Part shown: positions 1 through 4,849 of the stretch, in pieces | How the letters are laid out: every line of letters begins with the position of its first letter | How positions within the stretch are numbered: position 1 is the stretch's first letter | Assembly: GCA_031392945.1 (NCBI GenBank) | Contig: JANMVT010000193.1 | Coordinates: 1 to 5,054 of the forward strand | Direction: 5' to 3' | DNA: 5,054 nucleotides | Origin: JANYCG01 sp031392945 | Lineage (GTDB): Bacteria; Pseudomonadota; Gammaproteobacteria; Burkholderiales; Burkholderiaceae_C | Position numbers and translations under genes: made by a program | The notes under the pieces: generated by a model | The model's database searches: none | Seen by the model: the letters and a program-made list of their open reading frames with translations, nothing else | What the model was told of the DNA's origin: nothing

Positions 1-432
1 GCCAAGGGCTAACCAGCCTGGGTCAGCGGCAGCATCACCGACCTCACCGGCAAACCCGTCGCAGGCGCGCAAGTTGAAATCTGGCAGGCCGACGCCGCCG
101 GGCACTACGACCACCCCGGCGACGGCAGCCGCATCGACCCGGCATTTCAGGGCTTTGGCAAAGTGGTGGTCGGCGCCGACGGCGCCTACCGTTTTCGTAC
201 CATCAAACCTGTGCCCTACTCAGGCCGCGCGCCGCACATCCATTTCAAGGTGAAACTCGGTTCGCGCGAGCTGCTGACCAGCCAGTTGTATGTGGCCGGC
301 GATGCCCACAATGCGCGCGATTTCCTGTGGCGCAACCTGCGCGAAGACGCCGACCGGACGGCACTGACCGTGCCGTTTGTGCGGGGCGGTGATGGCTTGA
401 TGGCGCGGTTTGAGATTGTGGTGCAGGCTTGA
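1..432 (+). pseudogene. Intradiol ring-cleavage dioxygenase (protocatechuate 3,4-dioxygenase beta-like), 5'-incomplete, in-frame stop
   Basis: Read in frame 1, this is the catalytic core of a non-haem Fe(III) intradiol dioxygenase, the family that cleaves catechol-type rings between the two hydroxyls. Visible family blocks are WVSG (codons 7-10), GKPVAGAQVEIWQAD (17-31), GHYDHPGD (34-41), FRTIKPVPY (65-73), PHIHF (78-82) and LLTSQLYVAGD. The four expected iron ligands are present: Tyr at codon 36 (106-108), Tyr at 73 (217-219), His at 79 (235-237) and His at 81 (241-243). The frame ends with TGA at 430-432. The oddity is a TAA at 10-12, directly before the conserved PAWVSG strand. No ATG, GTG or TTG follows in frame until GTG at 163, which would lose the first iron-ligand Tyr. 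A CAA-to-TAA change (Gln to stop) is the simplest explanation, so this is either a decayed gene or a base error. The true N-terminus lies left of the window. Substrate cannot be assigned. Family is near certain; pseudogene status is moderate. Confidence 0.8.
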
Positions 433-497
433 GTTGACGTTTCCGTGTTGCTGCTGCAAGTGCTTTTGTGTTGAGAGCGCTCTTGCCTGATGCGCCG
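433..497. other. Intergenic spacer with short palindrome after the dioxygenase
   Basis: No gene is seen here. The only structure is a perfect 10-bp palindrome AGAGCGCTCT at 474-483, just before the structured repeat begins. It has no loop and no following T-run, so it is not a convincing intrinsic terminator. Confidence 0.35.
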
Positions 498-659
498 CGC
501 GGCGACCGGGCAATGTGCATGCGGTTTTGGTGTGAAAGCACGCGCGACTCGAAAAATCCGTCAAGCTGTCGCTTGGGCATTTTTTGGGGTGACTGACAGA
601 TCGCTTCCACGCACCTTTCCCACCAAAGCCCGGTCACATTGTCCGATCACCACGCTCTG
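498..659 (-). repeat. Structured dispersed repeat, left copy (inverted relative to the copy at 1525-1687)
   Basis: This 162-bp stretch matches the reverse complement of 1525-1687 with about 21 hand-counted differences including one single-base gap (roughly 87% identity). It folds on itself. An outer 20-bp stem pairs 498-517 with 635-654, and an inner 10-bp stem pairs 529-538 with 615-624. Read on the minus strand, the outer stem has three G-U wobbles and one A-C mismatch; the plus strand turns those three into C-A mismatches. The minus strand is therefore the better-folding one and is given here. Several stem positions differ from the other copy in both arms at once, preserving pairing. Translations of this DNA give a peptide containing AVAWAFFGVTDR on both copies, but that is a by-product of the repeat. 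I do not recognise a named family; it resembles a MITE or a structured non-coding element. Confidence 0.85.
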
Positions 660-762
660 TTCTTGTCTTTGGTGTGGCGACGCGAGGGAGTCGCAGAGAG
701 AACGAACAATGCTAGGGCCGTTTTAGACTGGAGGCTGTCGTTCAACTTTCTCGACAGCAGCC
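660..762. other. Non-coding segment between left repeat and cassette, with hairpin
   Basis: No credible gene is visible. CTGTCG at 735-740 pairs with CGACAG at 752-757 around an 11-base loop. A second, overlapping pairing joins GTTCAAC at 740-746 with GTTGAAC at 763-769. The latter half coincides with the outer box of the attC site. On the minus strand this segment is what follows the cassette's insertion point. Confidence 0.45.
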
Positions 763-841
763 GTTGAACGCCCAAGCTCAGCCGACGATTTTTGCTGAGC
801 GAAGCGAGGCAAAAACGGTCGGCTGGAGCGCCTTGTTGGGC
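763..841 (-). other. attC: attC recombination site (59-base element) of the VOC cassette
   Basis: Read on the minus strand, the site runs R'' GCCCAAC (841-835, fits RYYYAAC), then a spacer, then L'' containing GCTC-C-AGCCGAC. The variable terminal stem follows, with TTTTTGC pairing to GCAAAAA around a loop containing CGCTTCGCTC. L' is GTCGGCT-GAGC and R' is GTTCAAC (769-763). L'' and L' pair fully except for one extra C in L'', which corresponds to the extrahelical G of the recombinogenic bottom strand known from attC sites. The 79-bp length is within the normal range. R' deviates from GTTRRRY at one position because its last six bases belong to the flanking DNA, not to the cassette. The site lies 13 bp past the stop of the VOC gene and in the same orientation, as expected. 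Confidence 0.9.
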
Positions 842-854
842 ACCAAATGCCGCC

Positions 855-1235
855 TCATACCGGCTTACCAGAGACGTGGCTCGAGAAAAATGTGATTACA
901 TGCCCTGCTGGCTCGCGGACAGTAAAAACCTCGTGCTCAATAGCTGGCCGGGCTTCGATCGATGATGGGGCAAACCCCAGAGACGTAAAACGCTGGTGGG
1001 TTGCATGCAGGTCGTCAACCATGAGGTCGAACGGGGCGTTACCCACAACTATTTTGGTTTTTAGCATCAGGATCAAGTGCGTTCCGCCGCGCATTTCGTA
1101 GACGGAAGTTTCCGGCCCCTCGAATATCGGGCGCATGCCAATTGTCCGCATGAAGTGACCGGATTCCGCCATGCGATCCGTCTCCAGAACGACGTGCGCT
1201 ACCCAGACCCGAGGTCGTTGATCGTTCTCGCTCAT
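855..1235 (-). CDS. VOC superfamily protein (glyoxalase/bleomycin-resistance/dioxygenase fold), cassette-borne
   Basis: This encodes a 126-residue protein with the two beta-alpha-beta-beta-beta modules of the vicinal oxygen chelate fold. Module 1 starts with WVAHVVLETDRM and ends with GGTHLILML. Module 2 starts at FDLMVDDLHATHQRFTSLGF and closes with FTVREPAGHVITFFSSHV. Length fits single-domain VOC proteins. The first-module His is present (AHVVL), but module 2 begins with Phe where many members have the metal-ligand His, and the final strand reads HVITFF where a Glu ligand is common. Metal binding is thus uncertain. I chose the ATG at 1235 because GGGAG at 1247-1243 lies 7 bases upstream. 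An ATG at 1241 would leave only one base, and a TTG at 1268 coincides with the cassette boundary. Family members range from glyoxalases to antibiotic-binding proteins, so no substrate can be named. Expression probably depended on an outside promoter when it was in an integron. Confidence 0.85.
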   Translation of the reverse strand: MSENDQRPRVWVAHVVLETDRMAESGHFMRTIGMRPIFEGPETSVYEMRGGTHLILMLKTKIVVGNAPFDLMVDDLHATHQRFTSLGFAPSSIEARPAIEHEVFTVREPAGHVITFFSSHVSGKPV

Positions 1236-1242
1236 TTCCATG

Positions 1243-1247
1243 CTCCC
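1243..1247 (-). promoter_or_regulatory. Shine-Dalgarno site deciding the VOC start
   Basis: GGGAG on the minus strand lies 7 bases before the ATG at 1235 and just 1 base before the ATG at 1241. It therefore favours the shorter product beginning MSENDQ. Confidence 0.55.
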
Positions 1248-1268
1248 GATAAGATCTTTGGTGCCCAA

Positions 1269-1524
1269 CGCAATGTCCGCGGCAAAGACCTGCGGGATAA
1301 GGTGTCAACTTCAGCAAAGAAAACTGGCATTTTCAACGGCCCATTTGAACAGTTTGCTGCATTAAAAATAGCGACAAACCCGGCACTTGCAAGAAACGCT
1401 TGATCCGTCGGCAGAGCTATTCTGAACCCCACAGCGTGATTTGAGTATCCTCCATTTGGTGGAAAAGCGGAAATATCGTTCCCGCTGAATCGTGCCTTCC
1501 AGAGAAGGTATCAAGTCGACCATG
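1269..1524. other. Non-coding or degenerate segment between cassette and right repeat
   Basis: No recognisable gene or second attC is found in these 256 bases. Two open frames exist. On the plus strand, one ends at 1403 with the residues FEQFAALKIATNPALARNA, which read like the tail of a real small protein. On the minus strand, one starts at 1432 and runs into the cassette. Neither has a supported start or a family I can name. The plus-strand frame becomes antisense to the VOC gene once it crosses the cassette boundary at 1268/1269, so if it is a gene remnant, the cassette insertion cut it. A TTGACA occurs on the minus strand (1309-1304), but no acceptable -10 box follows. Confidence 0.4.
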
Positions 1525-1687
1525 CAGGGCGTGGTGATAAGGCAAGGGGACCGGGCTTTGGAGTGGAAGGTGCGTGGAAGCCATCTGTCAGTCACCCCAA
1601 AAAATGCCCAAGCGACAGCTTGACGCATTTTTCGAAACCGCGCGTGCTTCCACTCCAAAACCGCACGCCCCTTGCCTTGTCGCCGCG
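1525..1687 (+). repeat. Structured dispersed repeat, right copy (inverted relative to the copy at 498-659)
   Basis: The 163-bp copy on the plus strand folds into a long imperfect hairpin. The outer stem is 1530-1549 with 1668-1687, continuous over 20 pairs when three G-U pairs are allowed. The second stem, GGAGTGGAAG (1560-1569) with CTTCCACTCC (1647-1656), is perfect. A third joins TGCGTGG (1571-1577) to CCGCGCG (1638-1644) with wobbles. The tip has AAAAATGC pairing with GCATTTTT, then AAGC with GCTT around a four-base loop. The minus strand would have C-A mismatches where the plus strand has G-U pairs, which suggests the plus strand is the functional folded strand, if it acts as RNA. It carries no start codon with a ribosome site and no transposase. 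Function is unknown. Confidence 0.85.
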
Positions 1688-1718
1688 ACCGGGCCAGAGA
1701 CAGCCGGCCTCAAAGGAT

Positions 1719-1760
1719 GCCGCTCAATAAGCTTCCTTCGACAAGCTCAGGACGAGCGGC
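1719..1760. repeat. REP-like hairpin downstream of the acyltransferase gene
   Basis: GCCGCTC at 1719-1725 pairs with GAGCGGC at 1754-1760. Inside it, AGCTT (1730-1734) can pair with AAGCT (1743-1747). The segment TTCGACAAGCTCAGGACGA belongs to a sequence type I recall as widely dispersed in proteobacterial genomes, often next to gene ends; that recollection is not checked here. It sits 10 bp past the stop of the minus-strand acyltransferase gene and could shape the mRNA end. There is no T-run, so it is not a classical intrinsic terminator. Confidence 0.5.
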
Positions 1761-1769
1761 GGTGCCCAG

Positions 1770-3170
1770 TTACCCCCCAATCTGCTCCACACACCTTTCA
1801 AGCTCATCAAACGCGTCATCAATGTAAGTGCCCAGCCGCTGCAAATTCGGCAGCGCATCGGTAGCGATCAAACCAAAGTACAAATCACCGGCGTAGCTGA
1901 ACAGCGTGATGTTCATCAGGTGCGTGGGCGGCAGGGTGCTGACGGGGTGCATTTCTTCCAGCCGCGCGCCTTTCACGTACAGATGCTCTTTGGGGCCGGG
2001 CACGTTGGACACCGTGGTGTTGCCCATGGGCGTGACGCTGCCGCTGAGCTTGAGCATTTCGGCAAACTGACCCAAGATCCCGGTCAGGATGGTGTAGGTC
2101 TCGATCGCTTCGGGCGCCACCGAATCGATCAGGGTGCGCACATTGCGCAGGCTGTAACCTATGTTTCGCAGGCGCACATAGGGGTCGTCGGTCGGGGCCG
2201 ACAGGTCCACCAGAATGATGCCGATCTTGTTGCCCGCGGCCTTTTCGCCTTCGCGGCGCAGGTTGACCGGCATCTGGATGGTGATGGGTTTTTGCAGCGT
2301 CACGCCTTCGTCCGCCAGGTAGCGGTGCATGGCGCCGTCCAGGCAGGTCAGCGCGACATGGTTGACAGTGGAGCGGGTCTTCTTGCACAGGGCGCTGATG
2401 CGTTTCATCGACACCGCTGCCGTGGCGAACTGGCGCCCCGGCGTGGCCAGGCCGGTCAGCGGCGTGCCGCGCGGCGCCATGAAGGGCAATGAAATCGCAT
2501 TCTTGGTCAGCTTGATGCCTTCGAGCATCAGCATGGCGCCCAGGCGGCCCACGCCAAAAATGCGCTTGCTGTTGGCCGTGACCTGGGCCCAGACCGACAT
2601 GGCCAGCTCCTGGTTGCCGCGTTTTCGTTTGGCGCCGGAACGGGTGTGGTCTATGGTCCAGACCGGCGTCAGATCCAGGTCATCTGCCGTGCTCTGGTAA
2701 CTCTCGCTGCCCCAGCGCGACATGGTCACGCCGTCGGCATAGGCGTGATGCATCTTCTGGTATAGGGCGAACCGGCCTTCGCCATTTTCACCCTTCAGGC
2801 CGTCAATCACATGCACCTCCCACAGTGGGTGGCTGCGGTCCAGCACGGGCGTGTGCAGTTGCGAGACCAGGGCGTACAGCGCCGTGCGGTCGTTGTTTTT
2901 GGCGGGCAGCTTGTGGTAAAAAACGTGCTCGTTGATGTCGACGGCATCTACGGTTTTCCAGCTCGGCAGGGCGGTCAACGTGAAGTCGATGACGCGGTTG
3001 AACGGCGGCGCCACATCGGTAAAGCCCAAATACTCTTCATAGATGGCCTTGACAAAATTGGCCTTGGCTCTGGCTGGCTTCTTGCAGATTTGCAGGCCGG
3101 CCACGTGTTTCGGACTGGCGTCGGACTCTGAAATGAAAAAGGCCAGGTCCAGCAGGGAAAGAGTGCTCAT
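1770..3170 (-). CDS. Wax ester synthase/diacylglycerol acyltransferase (WS/DGAT) family O-acyltransferase
   Basis: This 466-residue protein has the usual length of bacterial WS/DGAT enzymes, which join acyl-CoA to a fatty alcohol or diacylglycerol to make wax esters or triacylglycerol at the inner face of the membrane. The catalytic HHxxxDG motif is intact as HHAYADG (residues 141-147, with His142 the expected base). Other family blocks are LSLLDLAFF at the N-terminus, HPLWEVHVIDG (114-124), MPVNLRR (300-306), GNKIG (313-317), VSNVPGP (387-393) and the C-terminal MNITLFSYAGDLYFG (419-433). The ATG at 3170 has GGAG four bases upstream on the minus strand. The gene stands alone: it is divergent from the YHS-domain gene, and downstream are a hairpin at 1719-1760 and the structured repeat. 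Family assignment is very secure. Whether it makes wax esters, triacylglycerol or another ester cannot be told from sequence, so no symbol is given. Confidence 0.95.
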   Translation of the reverse strand: MSTLSLLDLAFFISESDASPKHVAGLQICKKPARAKANFVKAIYEEYLGFTDVAPPFNRVIDFTLTALPSWKTVDAVDINEHVFYHKLPAKNNDRTALYALVSQLHTPVLDRSHPLWEVHVIDGLKGENGEGRFALYQKMHHAYADGVTMSRWGSESYQSTADDLDLTPVWTIDHTRSGAKRKRGNQELAMSVWAQVTANSKRIFGVGRLGAMLMLEGIKLTKNAISLPFMAPRGTPLTGLATPGRQFATAAVSMKRISALCKKTRSTVNHVALTCLDGAMHRYLADEGVTLQKPITIQMPVNLRREGEKAAGNKIGIILVDLSAPTDDPYVRLRNIGYSLRNVRTLIDSVAPEAIETYTILTGILGQFAEMLKLSGSVTPMGNTTVSNVPGPKEHLYVKGARLEEMHPVSTLPPTHLMNITLFSYAGDLYFGLIATDALPNLQRLGTYIDDAFDELERCVEQIGG

Positions 3171-3338
3171 GGTGCTCCGTTGTTGCGATCAAGGGGGTGT
3201 TACGCATTTTGCGGCAAGGCGCTGGTTCAAGGTAGCGGGAACTTGTGAGGGTTTCCACGGATCAACACCTTGACGCACAATGCGCATGGGTCCATGGCGC
3301 CCGCAGCCACGCGTCAATTTTCATCATCGGAGACTGCA
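3171..3338. promoter_or_regulatory. Divergent intergenic region with imperfect inverted repeat
   Basis: This 168-bp gap separates the divergent acyltransferase and YHS genes, so it must hold at least the start signals of both unless they are read through from elsewhere. A TTGACG at 3270-3275 could be a -35 box for the plus strand, but no good -10 box follows at normal spacing. At 3282-3300 GCGCATGG faces CCATGGCGC across two bases, with one bulged G. This imperfect inverted repeat is a possible operator. No regulator can be named. Confidence 0.4.
3329..3332 (+). promoter_or_regulatory. Shine-Dalgarno site deciding the YHS protein start
   Basis: GGAG lies six bases before the ATG at 3339. That ATG puts a normal signal peptide at the very N-terminus. 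The longer frame from 3270 would add 23 unrelated residues in front of it and has no comparable site. Confidence 0.6.
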
Positions 3339-4013
3339 ATGAATTTGTTTTTCAAATGGGTTTTGGTCGGCCTAATTGGCTTAAGCGGCTTAGGCGGCTT
3401 AGGCGGCTTTTTGATGGCCGCAGGCGCCGCGCAGGCGCAAGAGCACAACTGGAACTCGCCCAACGCCGGGCCCTGGCGGCTGAAGTCAGACGGCGCGGAC
3501 AGCAAGTTGATGCTCGAAGGCCATGACGCGGTAGCATATTTCACGCAAAACGCCGCCGTCCGGGGCGACCCGGCCATCAAGCTGGAGCACCTGGGCGTGA
3601 CCTACCGTTTTGCGTCTGAGGCCAACAAGGCCCTGTTCGCCGCCAACCCCGAAAAATACATGCCGCAGTTCGGCGGGTTTTGCGCCAATGGCATCAACTA
3701 CGCCGTGCCCTGGGGCAGCGGCGGCGGCGAAAACACCTGGCGCATCTACAAAGGCAAGTTGTATGTGTTTGGCGGCCAGGGCTCGCGCGACCAGTTCGAG
3801 ATGGAAACCGAGCTCAACCTGGATCGCGCGCACAAATACTGGAACGAAGAAGTGGCCGGCTCCAACGCCGTCTTCACGCGCTTCAAACGCCTGATCTTCC
3901 GCGTGCCGCATTACAAGACCGACGCCGAGCTCAAGGTCGAATACGCCGCCAAACTCGACGCCAAAGCCCTGCCGGTGATGCCGGGCGCGGCACAGGTGGT
4001 GCCGCCACAATGA
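3339..4013 (+). CDS. Exported YHS-domain protein
   Basis: The 224-residue product starts with MNLFFKW, followed by a hydrophobic, Gly/Leu-rich stretch (residues 8-30), and has a clear signal peptidase I site AQA|QEHN after residue 33. It is therefore probably periplasmic. Residues 57-121 carry a YHS-type domain: LMLEGHDAVAYF, then GVTYRFASEANKALFAANPEKYMPQFGGFCANGINY. The motif Gly-His-Asp-x-Val-Ala-Tyr-Phe and the NPEKYxPQFGGFC block are characteristic. YHS domains occur in some metal-transport and oxygenase proteins, but the role of these small exported versions is not established. Beyond the domain is a family-specific C-terminal half with a Pro/Ala-rich tail (from about residue 205). Three in-frame 9-bp repeats (3378-3404) encode the Gly-Leu run in the signal peptide. 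It is convergent with the phosphatase gene, 97 bp away. Family call is secure; function is unknown. Confidence 0.9.
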   Translation: MNLFFKWVLVGLIGLSGLGGLGGFLMAAGAAQAQEHNWNSPNAGPWRLKSDGADSKLMLEGHDAVAYFTQNAAVRGDPAIKLEHLGVTYRFASEANKALFAANPEKYMPQFGGFCANGINYAVPWGSGGGENTWRIYKGKLYVFGGQGSRDQFEMETELNLDRAHKYWNEEVAGSNAVFTRFKRLIFRVPHYKTDAELKVEYAAKLDAKALPVMPGAAQVVPPQ

Positions 4014-4071
4014 AAAAACACTACGGTTTTAGTAGCTAACTACGTATATTCCACGAGGGAAAATGACCGAT

Positions 4072-4087
4072 TTGACTCCCAAGTCAA
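4072..4087. terminator. Small palindrome between convergent genes, possible weak terminator
   Basis: TTGACT (4072-4077) pairs with AGTCAA (4082-4087) around CCCA, between the ends of the plus-strand YHS gene and the minus-strand phosphatase gene. The position suits a bidirectional terminator, but the stem is only six pairs with modest GC and no T-run follows on either side. Confidence 0.25.
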
Positions 4088-4110
4088 GCCAAATCGCGTT
4101 CAATTCACCC

Positions 4111-4809
4111 TTATTTTGGCCGCGCCTGCGCCACGGTGCCCCATTCCTGCGGGCCGATGCGCGCCATGATCACCTTCAGGTTGGCCGGATCCAGCACCAC
4201 GGCATGCGCCTCCTGGATCGAGAAGCCCGTCGCCTCCCAGAAAATGCCGCCGTGCGCCATCATGAAGATGTTTTTGCCGGGCGCTGGGCGTTGCGACAGG
4301 AACGCCAGGGTGCGGGCTTTTTGCGCCGGGTCTTTGCCCACCTCGCCTTCGCCCGACAGGCTGTTGGTTAGTTCTGCGCCATCGACAAAAAATTGCGCCG
4401 ATTCAATGGCCCGGCAATAACGGCTAGTGAAGATTTTGTCCAGCGGCACACCGGCCAGGCGAAACTGCTCCCCCGCCACCTTCAACTCGCTGCGCCCGGC
4501 GTCGGACAAAGCGCGCTGGGTCCCGCACCGGTCCAGGTCGAAGCGGCCGGCGGCGCGGTTGTTGCGCTCCATTTCAATCTGGTCGTACTGGGTGCGGCCG
4601 TGGCGCAGGTAGATGATGTAGCCACCGCGCGCCAGCAGGGCCGCAATGGCGTTGGCGCCGCTCACCATCGGCTCGGGGTCAGTGGCCGGCGCGGGCGCGA
4701 AGTTGATCTGCTCGCGCAGGCTGACGCTGTCTTTGGTCGCGCAGCCCAGCAGCAGGACGGCGGCCAGCAAGGCCAGGCCGCACCGGCTGACTCTCAGAAA
4801 CTGGGGCAT
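4111..4809 (-). CDS. Histidine phosphatase superfamily lipoprotein
   Basis: The product has 232 residues. The N-terminus is a lipoprotein signal: basic start MPQFLRVSR, hydrophobic run, and lipobox LLGC with Cys23 as the lipidated residue, so the mature protein should be membrane-anchored. The rest matches the phosphoglycerate mutase-like histidine phosphatase fold. The phosphoryl-accepting His is in YLRHGRTQ (His70), the conserved Arg region is FTSRYCRAIESA (127-138), and the second catalytic His is in FMMAHGG (His186). Two Cys, at 95 and 132, lie near the active-site segments. The ATG at 4809 has a strong GGAGG eight bases upstream. The FAH-family gene ends 40 bp upstream on the same strand, so the two may share a transcript. 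The substrate of this lipoprotein subgroup is unknown; it could be a phosphatase or a degenerate binding protein, though the catalytic residues appear intact. Confidence 0.9.
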   Translation of the reverse strand: MPQFLRVSRCGLALLAAVLLLGCATKDSVSLREQINFAPAPATDPEPMVSGANAIAALLARGGYIIYLRHGRTQYDQIEMERNNRAAGRFDLDRCGTQRALSDAGRSELKVAGEQFRLAGVPLDKIFTSRYCRAIESAQFFVDGAELTNSLSGEGEVGKDPAQKARTLAFLSQRPAPGKNIFMMAHGGIFWEATGFSIQEAHAVVLDPANLKVIMARIGPQEWGTVAQARPK

Positions 4810-4849
4810 GGCGATTTCCTCCGGTGGACAAAATCAGGGCACATCTGGC

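Larger units (their letters stand above)
769..1268 (-). mobile_element. Integron gene cassette (VOC gene plus attC), 500 bp, lone
   Basis: Both cassette ends can be read. On the minus strand the upstream boundary is G|TTGGGC (G at 1269, cassette begins at 1268). The downstream boundary is G|TTCAAC, with the last cassette base G at 769. Circularising 769-1268 would join that G to TTGGGC and give GTTGGGC, the exact complement of the R'' box GCCCAAC at 835-841. This self-consistency is the hallmark of cassettes excised and inserted by an IntI tyrosine recombinase at G|TT. The content is typical too: one gene with a very short leader, 13 bp between its stop and the attC, and no promoter I can support. 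The cassette looks visibly less GC-rich than the neighbouring genes. No integrase, attI or second cassette is seen, so it is an isolated cassette, or the edge of an eroded array. Confidence 0.85.

Noticed and set aside
490..726. Open frame on the plus strand over the left repeat, with a similar peptide encoded on the minus strand at 1362-1658
   Set aside because: The shared peptide (AVAWAFFGVTDR) is simply the translation of the 162-bp repeat. Differences between copies preserve stem pairing rather than codons, there is a one-base gap between copies, and no ribosome site is present.
1077..1403. Plus-strand open frame of 108 codons
   Set aside because: Most of it is antisense to the VOC gene and crosses the cassette boundary. 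Only the 1269-1403 tail is kept as a possible remnant.
498..1687. Insertion sequence or composite transposon
   Set aside because: There is no transposase in the interval, no visible target-site duplication at 497/1688, and the repeats are internally palindromic, so their inverted placement alone does not prove transposon ends.
1574..1864. Open frame on the plus strand running from the right repeat into the acyltransferase 3' end
   Set aside because: It crosses a repeat and a hairpin element and then runs antisense to a secure gene. It has no ribosome site and no family resemblance.
1885..2492. Long open frames in other frames within the acyltransferase gene, on both strands
   Set aside because: They are by-products of GC-rich coding DNA. 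The WS/DGAT frame carries every conserved motif.
4063..4371. Plus-strand frame starting MTDLTPKSS with GAGGG four bases upstream
   Set aside because: The start signal looks reasonable, but after 16 codons the frame is antisense to the lipoprotein phosphatase gene, which has intact catalytic motifs. At most it is a truncated gene start.
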